This document shows, piece by piece, positions 28,156-36,938 of a DNA stretch of 64,000 nt. The stretch's first letter is position 1. The number at the start of each line of letters is the position of its first letter. This DNA is from Sphingomonas sp. IC-11. Lineage in GTDB: Bacteria; Pseudomonadota; Alphaproteobacteria; Sphingomonadales; Sphingomonadaceae. Location: positions 372,001-436,000 of the forward strand of contig NZ_JAJNDU010000002.1 in NCBI RefSeq assembly GCF_021043365.1. Reading direction: 5' to 3'. The translations under genes and the position numbers were made by a program. Below the pieces are notes generated by a model. That model ran no database searches. It was not told the origin of the DNA and saw only the letters and a list, made by a program, of their open reading frames with translations.

Positions 28156-30114
28156 TCAGGCCTGCGCAGTTTCCTTTCCGCTGACGCCGAGCACCTCCAT
28201 CAGCCGCTCCAGCGAATACGGCTTTCGCAGCAGCGGGAAACCATGGTTTCCTTCCTCCGCCAGCACATGGCTATAGCCACTGGTCAGCACGACGCGGCAA
28301 TTCGGCCAGCGACGTTCCACTTCCTTTGCGAGCTCGACCCCGCTCATCCCGGGCATCACCACGTCGGTGAACACCAAGTCGAAGGCGCCGTTCTGCGACT
28401 CCATCGTCCTCAGCGCGGATTCGCCGTTGGTGGCCCAAACCGTCGACTGCCCGAGTTCCTCCAGCAGCGCGAGAGCGAAGCGGCCGACCACCTCATTGTC
28501 CTCCACCATCAACACTCGCTGCGTTGGCAGCTCGTCGCGTAGTTGCGCCGGCGTTGACCCGGCCTGATCAGGCGCGGCGCGTGCGGTGGCACGAGGGAGA
28601 TAGATGGTGAACGTGCTACCCTCGCCAAAACGGCTTTGTACGCTGATTTCACCGCCTGACTGTTTGGCGAAGCCATAAGCCTGGCTAAGGCCAAGCCCGG
28701 TGCCCTTGCCCACTTCCTTTGTGGTGAAGAAGGGTTCGAAGATGCGCCCCTGGGTTCCAGCATCCATCCCGGTGCCGTTGTCGGTGATGTCCACCGCGAC
28801 GAACTCGCCCTCGATCGCCGCGTGCCGGCGAACGGACGGAACATGGCGGACATTGCGTGCCGATATCCGCAACTCCCCACCTTGCGGCATGGCGTCCCTT
28901 GCGTTGATGGCCATGTTGAGGATCGCGGATTCGAACTGGTTCGGATCGGCGGTGACGGAGCCTACAGCCTCCTCGATCTCGATCTTCACGGAGACCGGCG
29001 AACCAACGGTGGTGATGATCAGCCGTTCAAGACCGCGAACGCGCTCACCGACGCAGAAAGTTTCCGGCTCCAGTGGCTGACGGCGCGCGAAGGCCAGCAA
29101 CTGGCCGGTAAGCTGCGCCGCGCGATCGGCCGTTTCAGCAATCGCCGAGATGTACCGCTGCCGTTTTTCTTCGGTTTGGTTCGGCAACTGCAAAAGGTCT
29201 GCCGATGAGCGAATAATCGTCAGGAGGTTGTTGAAATCATGGGCCACGCCACCCGTCAGGCGGCCGATGGCTTCCATCTTCTGACTGTGCGCCAATGCCT
29301 CGCGTGCAGTTTCCAGCTCCTCCTGAGCACGGCGCCGCTCGGTGACGTCACGGGTGATCTTCGTGAAGCCAGTCAGCACGCCCGCGTCGTCGTGGATCGG
29401 ATCGATCACCACGTGCGCCCAGAAGGTTGTCCCGTCCTTGCGAACGCGCAGTGCCTCCTTTTCGAACGTGCCCTGGAGAAGGGCGGTGCGAAGCGCCTTG
29501 GCAGGTTCGCCGGTTTCCCTGTCTCCCTCGGTATAGAAGCGGGAGAAGTGGTGCCCGACGATCTCCTCGGCGCGATATCCCTTGATTGCTTCCGCCCCTG
29601 CGTTCCAGCTGGACACGTTTCCATCGGGATCGAGCATGTAGATGGCGTAGTCACGCACGCCTTGGACGAGCAGGCGGAACTGCTGCTCGCTGCGGAACAG
29701 TGCGCGTTCCGCTTCCTTCTTTTGGCTGATGTCACGAGTGACTTTGGCGTAGCCGATCAAAGCGCCGGTTTCGTCCTTGACGGGATCGATGACGACATTG
29801 GCCCAGAAGCGTTGTCCGTCCTTGCGAACTCGCCAACCCTCAGCTTCGAACTTGCCCTCCAAAGCCGCAGTTTGCAGCGAGCGGAGGGGAAGACCGATCG
29901 CGCGGTCCTCCGGCGTGTAGAAACGGGAAAAATGCTCGCCAATGATCTCGGAGGCGGAATAGCCCTTGAAGCGTTGCGCCCCCGCATTCCAGCTGACGAC
30001 GAAACCATCCGCGTCTAGCAAGTAGATTGCGTAATCCTTCACCGCATCCAGCAGGAGCTGAAAACGACGCTCGTTTTCCATCGCGAGCAGGTGCTGGTTG
30101 CGGGTCGCACTCAT
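28156..30114 (-). CDS. Hybrid histidine kinase, PAS-PAS-HisKA-ATPase-receiver
   Basis: A 652-residue soluble protein. Two very similar PAS/PAC units (about residues 12-130 and 137-255, both with YAIYLLDADG/YAIYMLDPDG and the SRFYT motif) look like an internal duplication. A phospho-acceptor His lies in GGVAHDFNNLLTII, an ATPase domain follows with ITDNGTGMD and GTGLGLSQAYG, and a C-terminal receiver has Asp in VFTDVVMPGMSG. PAS folds of this type often sense redox or light. There is no DNA-binding output, so phosphate probably passes to another regulator. Confidence 0.92.
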   Translation of the reverse strand: MSATRNQHLLAMENERRFQLLLDAVKDYAIYLLDADGFVVSWNAGAQRFKGYSASEIIGEHFSRFYTPEDRAIGLPLRSLQTAALEGKFEAEGWRVRKDGQRFWANVVIDPVKDETGALIGYAKVTRDISQKKEAERALFRSEQQFRLLVQGVRDYAIYMLDPDGNVSSWNAGAEAIKGYRAEEIVGHHFSRFYTEGDRETGEPAKALRTALLQGTFEKEALRVRKDGTTFWAHVVIDPIHDDAGVLTGFTKITRDVTERRRAQEELETAREALAHSQKMEAIGRLTGGVAHDFNNLLTIIRSSADLLQLPNQTEEKRQRYISAIAETADRAAQLTGQLLAFARRQPLEPETFCVGERVRGLERLIITTVGSPVSVKIEIEEAVGSVTADPNQFESAILNMAINARDAMPQGGELRISARNVRHVPSVRRHAAIEGEFVAVDITDNGTGMDAGTQGRIFEPFFTTKEVGKGTGLGLSQAYGFAKQSGGEISVQSRFGEGSTFTIYLPRATARAAPDQAGSTPAQLRDELPTQRVLMVEDNEVVGRFALALLEELGQSTVWATNGESALRTMESQNGAFDLVFTDVVMPGMSGVELAKEVERRWPNCRVVLTSGYSHVLAEEGNHGFPLLRKPYSLERLMEVLGVSGKETAQA

Positions 30115-30171
30115 TGGAACCCGGCCTATGGGTGTGGCAACAATTCCGCAATAAAAATGGCGGGTTACTGA

Positions 30172-30195
30172 TTAATAAACCGCGCTTTTCCGCGG
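30172..30195 (-). terminator. Terminator-like hairpin downstream of the glycan operon
   Basis: On the minus strand, CCGCG (30195-30191) and CGCGG (30184-30180) pair across a 6-nt A-rich loop and are followed by TTTATTAA. It lies about 70 bp after the stop of the last, 51-codon gene and would end the long glycan transcript. The AT-rich stretch beyond it probably holds the promoter of the hybrid kinase. Confidence 0.5.
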
Positions 30196-30262
30196 AACCG
30201 TTCAACCGCGGACCAAGCAGCTGCCGCAGCTGCAAGATCCCGGATTTGCGAACCCAAAACCG

Positions 30263-30418
30263 CTATTCGTTCTTCGTCAGCGACGTTTTGCGCTCCACGG
30301 TCTGTTCGTTCTTCCGCCCTTTGTCGAGCGTTTCGGACGGCCGCATCGCATCGCCATCCTTCTGGTGCTCGGTCGACAGGTTCGGGCGCTTCGTTTCGGT
30401 GGTGCCGTGCTTGTCCAT
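30263..30418 (-). CDS. 51-residue charged protein at the end of the glycan operon
   Basis: An ATG at 30418 opens 51 codons ending in TAG. A strong ribosome site AAGGAG lies 7 bp upstream, immediately after the stop of the preceding gene (11-nt gap). The product is hydrophilic and rich in Lys, Glu, Thr and Asp (starts MDKHGTTETKRP, ends VERKTSLTKNE), with no hydrophobic core, so it is probably disordered. I do not recognise the family. Its good ribosome site and place in the operon argue that it is translated. Confidence 0.55.
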   Translation of the reverse strand: MDKHGTTETKRPNLSTEHQKDGDAMRPSETLDKGRKNEQTVERKTSLTKNE

Positions 30419-30429
30419 GGCCGCTCTCC

Positions 30430-32529
30430 TTATTCAGCGGCAACCGACAGCAGCGGCATTCGATCCGTCTGACGCAGTTCCTCCGCAAACCATGCGCAGG
30501 TCCGAGACAGGCCATCTTCAAGTGGAACGAGCGGAGCCCAGCCGAGCAATTGCTTTGCGCGGGTAATGTCGGGCTTGCGACGGCGCGGGTCGTCCACGGG
30601 AAGCGGCTGATAATCGATCCGCCCCTTCGTGCCGGTCATGGCGACGATGCGCGTGACCAGATCGCCCACCGTCAACTCGTTGGGATTGCCCAGGTTCACC
30701 GGTTCCGATCCGACGGTGTCACTGTCCATCAGGCGGATCAGCCCGTCCACAAGATCGCTGACGTAGCAGAAGCTCCGCGTCTGGCTGCCGTCCCCGTAAA
30801 CGGTCAGCGTGTCGCCCGAGAGCGCCTGACAGATGAAGTTCGATACCACACGTCCGTCATCCGGGTGCATCCGCGGACCGTAGGTGTTGAAGATGCGCGC
30901 GATGCGGACGTCAGCACGATTAAGTCGCGCAAAATCGAGCGCCATCGCCTCGGCAGCGCGCTTCCCTTCGTCGTAACAGGCTCGCGGGCCGGTGCAGCTG
31001 ACGGCGCCGCGATAATCCTCGCGCTGCGGGTGCACTTCTGGATCGCCGTACACCTCGCTGGTGGAGGTAAGGAGGAAGCGGGCGCCGGACTGTTCCGCCA
31101 AGCGCAGCAGGTGATCGGTGCCCAGGACGCACGTCAGCATCGTATGCTCCGGGTCCGCCTGATAATGGGGCGGCGAGGCCGCGCAGGCCAGATTGTAGAC
31201 GCGCGTGATCCGGTCCGTCAGGTCCGTCACCGTCGCCGGCAGCTTGTCGATCACGTCGGCCTTGATGAAGCTGAAGCGTGGGTGATCGATGAGATCATCC
31301 AGATTCGACGGGCGCGATGTCTGCAGGTTGTCGAGGCAAAGGACCCTCTCGCCGCGGTCAAGAAGCGCCTGACACAGATGCGATCCGATGAAGCCCGCGC
31401 CGCCGGCAACAAGGGTGATCGGACCGGTGGTGTCGCGGGTCTCCGAACGATCCATGCTGGGCTTGCTCCTGTTGGGGCGGGGCCTGGCGGCCTCCGTGAG
31501 ATAGGTTTCGAGTTCGGCAGCGCGGTGCTGCGCGGTATGAGCGGCGAGCACGCGGGCACGGGCGGCCTCGCCAAGCGCGGCGGCATCCTGATCGAGCGCG
31601 GCGAGCGCCTGTTCGGTTGTGTCTGCCAGCATGATTTCGGTGCCCGGCTTGAACAGGTCGTCGATGCCGTCCCAGCGATCGGACAGGATCGGCGTGCCGC
31701 AAGCGCCAGCCTCGAACAGGCGCACTGAGGGGGACCAGCCGGCAGCAATCATGTCGGCTCGGGTCACGTTCAGCGTCAAACGCGATTCGCTGTAAAAGGC
31801 CGGGTGATCGGCCGGCGGCAGGTGATCGATCCGGGTGACATTGGCCGGCCAGTCGATGTCGTCGGGATATTGCGGCCCGGCGACGGCGAACTGCAGGTCC
31901 GGGCGGCGGCGCGCCGGCTCGATCAGCAGCTTTTCCAGTGTCGGCTGGCGATCCGGGCTGTAGGTGCCGAGATAGGACAGCGCCCAACGCTTGGAGGTGT
32001 CGAGCGGCTGGTACCGCTGCGCATCCACCGTGCAGTAGAGTGCGCGAGCCGCCTTGGCGCCATACTGCCTTTCGATCCGGTCCAACGTCGGGCCGCCGGT
32101 GAAGGACAGATACAGGTCGAAGTCGGGGATCACCTCGGGCGAGAGATACTCGTAATCTCCGCGTTCCAGCTTCGCGAGCGTAACCGGGGTGTCGATGTCG
32201 TAAAAACCGGTGACACCTGTTGCGGTGCCTTGCACGAACTTCGCGACCGCTACGCCGTCTGGCACGTAAGAGCCGACGAGGACCGCATCCGCCTCGGCAA
32301 TGGTGTCGCGCCAGTTCTCGAGATCGGCAAGATCGGCATAGTAATCGAGCCGGCAGAAATCGGGATCAACCAGGTCGCGGCGGTCGCCGGCATACCAGGG
32401 AACGGTTCGCTCGAGGAACTGGATATCATGGCCGCGGGCGGCGAAGCCCGACAGGAGCGCTCGCCAGGTGGTGGCATGGCCGTTGCCCCAGGAGGAGCCT
32501 AGGCTGAGGCCAAGGACGACGAGCTTCAT
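30430..32529 (-). CDS. Fusion of CgeB-like glycosyltransferase and UDP-glucuronate decarboxylase (UXS-like)
   Basis: A 699-residue two-domain protein. Residues 1-350 are a GT-B transferase of CgeB type, starting MKLVVLGLSLGSSWGNGHATTWRALL, with the C-terminal motif WSPSVRLFEAGACGTPILSD. After a linker (355-370), residues 372-690 are an extended SDR with TLVAGGAGFIGSHL, STSEVYGDPEVHPQ, ACYDEGKRAAE (catalytic YxxxK) and RIFNTYGPRMHPDDGRVVSNFI. This last set is characteristic of UDP-xylose synthase. The fusion could make UDP-xylose and transfer the pentose, though donor use is inference. It overlaps its upstream neighbour by 4 nt. Confidence 0.85.
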   Translation of the reverse strand: MKLVVLGLSLGSSWGNGHATTWRALLSGFAARGHDIQFLERTVPWYAGDRRDLVDPDFCRLDYYADLADLENWRDTIAEADAVLVGSYVPDGVAVAKFVQGTATGVTGFYDIDTPVTLAKLERGDYEYLSPEVIPDFDLYLSFTGGPTLDRIERQYGAKAARALYCTVDAQRYQPLDTSKRWALSYLGTYSPDRQPTLEKLLIEPARRRPDLQFAVAGPQYPDDIDWPANVTRIDHLPPADHPAFYSESRLTLNVTRADMIAAGWSPSVRLFEAGACGTPILSDRWDGIDDLFKPGTEIMLADTTEQALAALDQDAAALGEAARARVLAAHTAQHRAAELETYLTEAARPRPNRSKPSMDRSETRDTTGPITLVAGGAGFIGSHLCQALLDRGERVLCLDNLQTSRPSNLDDLIDHPRFSFIKADVIDKLPATVTDLTDRITRVYNLACAASPPHYQADPEHTMLTCVLGTDHLLRLAEQSGARFLLTSTSEVYGDPEVHPQREDYRGAVSCTGPRACYDEGKRAAEAMALDFARLNRADVRIARIFNTYGPRMHPDDGRVVSNFICQALSGDTLTVYGDGSQTRSFCYVSDLVDGLIRLMDSDTVGSEPVNLGNPNELTVGDLVTRIVAMTGTKGRIDYQPLPVDDPRRRKPDITRAKQLLGWAPLVPLEDGLSRTCAWFAEELRQTDRMPLLSVAAE

Positions 32530-33614
32530 GCAGCCACCTTCGCCTGTTCGACATGGGCGCGCAGGAGTTCGTCCACTTGGCGCGCGCGCAGAGCATAGGT
32601 GTGCTCGGCCAGGACGCGGCGGCGAGCCGCATCGCCGATGGCGCGGGCGCGTTCGGTGGTGAGATCGGCGAGGAGATCGGCGACATCCTGCCCAGTGTGC
32701 GCGACCAGCACTTCTTCCCCGGGGATCAGGAACTGCTCGATGCCCTCCCAGTAATCGGTGATGAGGCAGGCACCGGCACCGGCGGCCTCGAACACGCGGG
32801 TGGCGGGCGAATAGCCCACCGCCGCCATCGAATCGCGAGCGATGTTCAGCACCGCCCGCGGCGTGCAGTTGAAGGCATTGTGATCCGCTGTGCCGACATG
32901 CCCGAGATGGCGGACGTTGGACGGCATATGCTTGTCGTGCCAGCCGCTGCCACCAATTAGGAAGCTCTGCTCAGGCAGCGCCGCCGCGGCAGCGAGGAAG
33001 AATTGCTCTACGCGTGCCTCGCGGTCGGGCAAGCGATTGCCGAGAAAGGCAAGGTCGCAGGCGAAGCGATCGTCGGGCGCAACGGGGTGGTGCGTGTCGG
33101 GATCGACCGCATTGTACACCGGGATGCAACGTGCCGCGCCAAGCGCCTCATAGGCAGAGACGACGGGCGGGCCGCCACCATAGGTTAGCACCATGTCGAG
33201 CTGCGGCAGAGCGGCGCGGACGGGATGTTCGGGATCGGCGCGGATCTCGTCCAGGGTGGCGGCGGCGTCGACATCCCAGAAGATCTTGAGCGCATCGGGG
33301 CGCGCATGCTCGACGATGCCGGCGATCAACTCCGCATCGAACACGCCGACGCCGCTCGCCTTCACCACCACATCGGCATGGCGCGCCTCTGCGAGAACCG
33401 AGCGAAGGCCTTCCTCAGTCGCGGGATAGACGATCGACGTCGCATATTCGGGCGGCTCGATGTCGCGATTGGCCTGGCGGTCGAATGCGTCGGGTTCGTA
33501 GAAGGTGATCTGATGACCGTGCGCCGCCAGTGCCTTCAGGATGCCGCGGTAATAGGTGGCGGCACCGTTCCAATAGGAGGACAGCAGGCTCGATCCGTAG
33601 AAGGCGATCTTCAT
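32526..33614 (-). CDS. CgeB-like glycosyltransferase
   Basis: A 362-residue protein of GT-B type, beginning MKIAFYGSSLLSSYWNGAATYYRGIL with the ARHADVVVKASGVG segment. The donor-side motif is GYSPATRVFEAAGAGACLITDYWEGIEQF, and a C-terminal helix follows with REHTYALRA-like residues. It is related along its whole length to the N-terminal domain of the preceding fusion protein and to the next gene, suggesting tandem duplication. CgeB-family proteins in Bacillus modify the spore surface; in Gram-negatives they occur in surface-glycan loci. The acceptor and sugar are unknown. Confidence 0.82.
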   Translation of the reverse strand: MKIAFYGSSLLSSYWNGAATYYRGILKALAAHGHQITFYEPDAFDRQANRDIEPPEYATSIVYPATEEGLRSVLAEARHADVVVKASGVGVFDAELIAGIVEHARPDALKIFWDVDAAATLDEIRADPEHPVRAALPQLDMVLTYGGGPPVVSAYEALGAARCIPVYNAVDPDTHHPVAPDDRFACDLAFLGNRLPDREARVEQFFLAAAAALPEQSFLIGGSGWHDKHMPSNVRHLGHVGTADHNAFNCTPRAVLNIARDSMAAVGYSPATRVFEAAGAGACLITDYWEGIEQFLIPGEEVLVAHTGQDVADLLADLTTERARAIGDAARRRVLAEHTYALRARQVDELLRAHVEQAKVAA

Positions 33615-34723
33615 GCGGCATCCTTTGTCTGTTCGGGCGTGCGCAGGCTGGCAACGATAGCGAGCAGCTGATCCACACGATGCGCGCAGCTGTGGCGCGC
33701 CTTGATAGTGGCGAGGCCGTGCTGGACGAGCGAGCGGCGCAAGCCGGCATCGTCACGCAGGGCGGTGAGATGGCGGGTCATTTCCGCGCCGTCGCGGGCG
33801 ACCAGATAATCCTGCCAGGGGCTGAACAGGCCTTCCGCATCATCCCATGGTGCCGATACCAGGGGAATGCCGCAGGCCAGCGCCTCGAACACGCGGATGG
33901 TCGGAATGCCGGGTAGGATGGTGGAATAATAGCGGCGCGGCACGTGCACGGTGGCCAGATGTTGCGCGAAGATGTTCGGCGCCGCGGCGTTGGGCGCCCA
34001 GCCATGGTAACGAACGCCATAGCGGTCGAGCGTCTCCAGGGCCTCGGCCGGATAGCGGACGCCGTAGATGTCGAGCGGTAGGTTTGCCTGCTGCGCGGGT
34101 GCGAAGAGGAATTGCTCCAGTTCCTCGGTCCGCTCGCCATCGCCCCAATTGCCAATCCAGACGAGGCCGCTCCGCTCCCCCTCGATCTCGGGCGGATGGA
34201 AGCGGCGCAGATCGGCCGCCTCATGCCACGTCCAGACGCGCTTGCCCCAGCCCCAGCCGCGGTAGATTTCGCTCAGCGTCTCCCCGAACGCCAGCACGCC
34301 ATCATAGCCGGTGAGGTCATAAGCCCGCATCGCATCGGGCTCACTCACCGCGCGGTGATGCGTGTCGTGAAACAGAAGCGTGTGGCGCGCGCCCCGCTTG
34401 CGCTGCTCCCCTAGCGCGGCGACGAGCGCATGATCGTTCCACTCATGCACAATGACGAGATCGGCGCCATCGGTCAGCTGGTCGACCGGCGTCGCCGGAT
34501 CGTAGGTGGAGGCGGTCAGCTCCGGATAGCTGCTGCGCCAGGCCGCGAGCCCTGCCTCGCCATGATCGGCGAGAAGGTTCGCGAGACTCCATGCACCTTC
34601 GGGCTCATAGGCGACGATGTCATGTCCGCGCGCCACCAGTTCACTGAGCACGCCGCGCAGGAAATGGGCATTGCCGTGGTTCCAGCAGGAGGCCAAGCTG
34701 TGGGTAAAATAGATGATCTTCAT
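33611..34723 (-). CDS. CgeB-like glycosyltransferase
   Basis: A 370-residue protein with the same start pattern, MKIIYFTHSLASCWNHGNAHFLRGVL, and a conserved GIPTIRVFEALACGIPLVSAPW donor-binding segment. A His/Trp-rich centre (LLFHDTHHRA, WGWGKRVWTWHEA) resembles the family. It overlaps both neighbours by 4 nt. It is presumably cytosolic or at the inner membrane face. The specificity is unknown. Confidence 0.82.
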   Translation of the reverse strand: MKIIYFTHSLASCWNHGNAHFLRGVLSELVARGHDIVAYEPEGAWSLANLLADHGEAGLAAWRSSYPELTASTYDPATPVDQLTDGADLVIVHEWNDHALVAALGEQRKRGARHTLLFHDTHHRAVSEPDAMRAYDLTGYDGVLAFGETLSEIYRGWGWGKRVWTWHEAADLRRFHPPEIEGERSGLVWIGNWGDGERTEELEQFLFAPAQQANLPLDIYGVRYPAEALETLDRYGVRYHGWAPNAAAPNIFAQHLATVHVPRRYYSTILPGIPTIRVFEALACGIPLVSAPWDDAEGLFSPWQDYLVARDGAEMTRHLTALRDDAGLRRSLVQHGLATIKARHSCAHRVDQLLAIVASLRTPEQTKDAA

Positions 34724-35850
34724 GCCGCGACCCTCTCGTTGGTGCTGGCCGGGGACTTGCCGACGGCGGCTGCCGCTTCGGCGTAGAGCGTGCGCATCGC
34801 TTTCGCCGTGGCGCTGACGGTGAAATGCGAGCCGCGTGCGATAGCGGCATCAGCGAGACGCGCGCGTTCTGTATCGTCACTCATCACCTGCGCGATGGCG
34901 TCTGCCCAGGCGGCGGGATCATCGCCGGCGACGAAGCGCGCGGCGCCGTCCCACAGCTCCCGGAAGGTGTCGATATCGGACAGGATGAGGGGACAGCCCG
35001 CCTGAGCTGCCTCCAGCACCGCCAGGCCGAACGGCTCGAACGATGCGGCAGAGACGAAGACTGGCTGTGCGGCCAGCATGGCGGCCATGCCGTCCGGCGT
35101 CAGCTCCCCCAGAAGGTGGAGATGTTCCACCGGAACCGAGGCGCCATGTGGCGCACGGGTTGCGCCAGCAGCATAAAGCGGCGCGGCGAGGCGCCCGGCA
35201 GCGGCATCGAGGAGCGGCGTGCGCTTTACCTCGTCCCAGAGACGGCCGGCGGTGAAGGCGATGTGGCGCATGGGCGCCGCCGTGAGCGGCGCTGGCGCCC
35301 GGCCGTTGTGCACGACGATCGGCTGCACCGGCAGACCATAATAACGAGCGACCGTCCTCGCGTAGCTTTCGCTGGGCGCCACTACGCAGGTCGCGCGGCG
35401 AAGCCCTTCGGCGACGAGCGCACGATGCCAGACAAAGCCCGGATCGAGCGGTGTTCGCGGTCGTGCGGCTTCCCACCAGGTGGAGACACAACCATGTGCT
35501 ACGACCACCACGGGAAGATCGCCCGTCAGCCCGGCGGCAAGCGCTGGCTGGTTCACGTGGATCAGATCAGCGCGGTGGCGGATGGCGAGGGCCGCGACGG
35601 TGGCGGCGGCATGCCGCACGGCGACGGCATCATCGGTGAGCCAGTCGAGCGGTTCGCCTGTTTCCACCAGCGTCACCCGGCGCAAGGCCGCCACTTCCGC
35701 GCGCTGAACGTCGGATGGGGTGGGGCCAAGCACCGCCAGCACCGTTTCAATGCCAGACTCTGCCAACGACCCCGCCAGATCAACGGCGTAGCGCCAGACG
35801 CCGCCCACCGCATCAACCGTCATCAGAATTCGGCGTAAGCGGTGCGTCAC
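34720..35850 (-). CDS. Glycosyltransferase family 4 (GT-B)
   Basis: A 376-residue protein starting at a GTG (35850) that overlaps the previous stop as GTGA. N-terminal ILMTVDAVGGVWRYAVDLAGSL is the usual GT4 acceptor-side motif. The donor side shows FTAGRLWDEVKRTPLLDAAA and PVFVSAASFEPFGLAVLEAAQAGCPLILSD (the E-x7-E region). A longer frame upstream with no homology was rejected. It belongs to the same polycistron as the CgeB-like enzymes. Confidence 0.87.
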   Translation of the reverse strand: MTHRLRRILMTVDAVGGVWRYAVDLAGSLAESGIETVLAVLGPTPSDVQRAEVAALRRVTLVETGEPLDWLTDDAVAVRHAAATVAALAIRHRADLIHVNQPALAAGLTGDLPVVVVAHGCVSTWWEAARPRTPLDPGFVWHRALVAEGLRRATCVVAPSESYARTVARYYGLPVQPIVVHNGRAPAPLTAAPMRHIAFTAGRLWDEVKRTPLLDAAAGRLAAPLYAAGATRAPHGASVPVEHLHLLGELTPDGMAAMLAAQPVFVSAASFEPFGLAVLEAAQAGCPLILSDIDTFRELWDGAARFVAGDDPAAWADAIAQVMSDDTERARLADAAIARGSHFTVSATAKAMRTLYAEAAAAVGKSPASTNERVAA

Positions 35851-36938
35851 ACCGCCACCTTCAGGGTGGGCTGCGGCGCCGCGCCGAGCGGCAGGTTGCG
35901 CTCGGCCGAGAGCCAAGTGGCAAGGCGACGCAGGCCGCTTCGCCAATCGGCCGGCTTGGCAAGGCCAAGCGCCGCGTCGGCCGAGCGCCGATCCGCGACG
36001 AAATAGCGCTGGTCGCCCGCGCGCCAATCACCGAACCGCAGATCGATCGGATGACCAACGATTGCCTCGATCTCCGCCAGCACGGTACGCAGACTGACGG
36101 CATTGTCCGGTCCACCGCCCAGATTGAAGACGTGCCCGCTGTAGCGATCGATCTGCCGCCACAGCGCAAGATAGGTGTCCACGGCATCGCTCACTTCGAG
36201 AATGTCGCGAACCTGATGACCGTCGCCGTAGATATCAACCGTACGACCTTCGAGCGCTCGGATGAGGAAGTGGGCGACCCAGCCCTGATCCTCGGTACCC
36301 ATCTGGCGCTCACCGTAGATGCAGCTCATCCGCAGCACCGCCCCGGGCACGCCGTAGCTGCGCGCATAGTCGAGTACGTACTGATCTGCCGCCCCCTTGG
36401 AGCAGCCGTAAGGCGTGTGGAAGTCGAGGGGACGGGCCTCGCCAATGCCATACGCCTTCACGAGCGGGTCAACCGGTTGGTAGCCGTTTGCCGTCTCGTC
36501 AAAGGCGAGGTCGGCGAGATCGCCGTACACCTTGTTGGTGGAGGCGAAGATAACTGCTGGCGGCTGCGGCGACAGGCGGGCGGCCTCCAGCACGTTGAGC
36601 GTGCCGGCGATGTTGATCGCGAAATCGTCGCGCGGATCGACGAGGCTGGTCGTTACGGCGACCTGTGCCGCCATGTGGAACACCGCCTGCGACGCCTGGA
36701 CCGCATCGGTCATCGCGGCCTCGTTGCGAATGTCGGCGATCCGCACGTCGATCTTGTCGCCGTGGCTCGACTTCAACCATTCGAGGTTCCGCCTAACGCC
36801 CTCGCGAACGAGCGCGTCATAGACGATGACATTGTGCCCATCGCGCGCCAGCCGATGCGCGATGTTGCTGCCGATGAAGCCGGCCCCGCCAGTGACGAGG
36901 ATCGGGCGACCGTCGCGGGCGTGAGGGTCGGTGGTCAT
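35847..36938 (-). CDS. NAD-dependent epimerase resembling CDP-paratose 2-epimerase
   Basis: A 363-residue extended SDR. It has the cofactor motif LVTGGAGFIGSNIAHRL, the ASTNKVYGDL segment typical of the CDP-paratose/tyvelose epimerase group, catalytic TPYGCSKGAADQYVLDYA (YxxxK) and the C-terminal RFGDWRAGDQRYFVAD motif also common there. It would interconvert a nucleotide-activated sugar. The exact nucleotide and sugar are not established. It overlaps the genes on both sides by 4 nt. Confidence 0.85.
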   Translation of the reverse strand: MTTDPHARDGRPILVTGGAGFIGSNIAHRLARDGHNVIVYDALVREGVRRNLEWLKSSHGDKIDVRIADIRNEAAMTDAVQASQAVFHMAAQVAVTTSLVDPRDDFAINIAGTLNVLEAARLSPQPPAVIFASTNKVYGDLADLAFDETANGYQPVDPLVKAYGIGEARPLDFHTPYGCSKGAADQYVLDYARSYGVPGAVLRMSCIYGERQMGTEDQGWVAHFLIRALEGRTVDIYGDGHQVRDILEVSDAVDTYLALWRQIDRYSGHVFNLGGGPDNAVSLRTVLAEIEAIVGHPIDLRFGDWRAGDQRYFVADRRSADAALGLAKPADWRSGLRRLATWLSAERNLPLGAAPQPTLKVAV

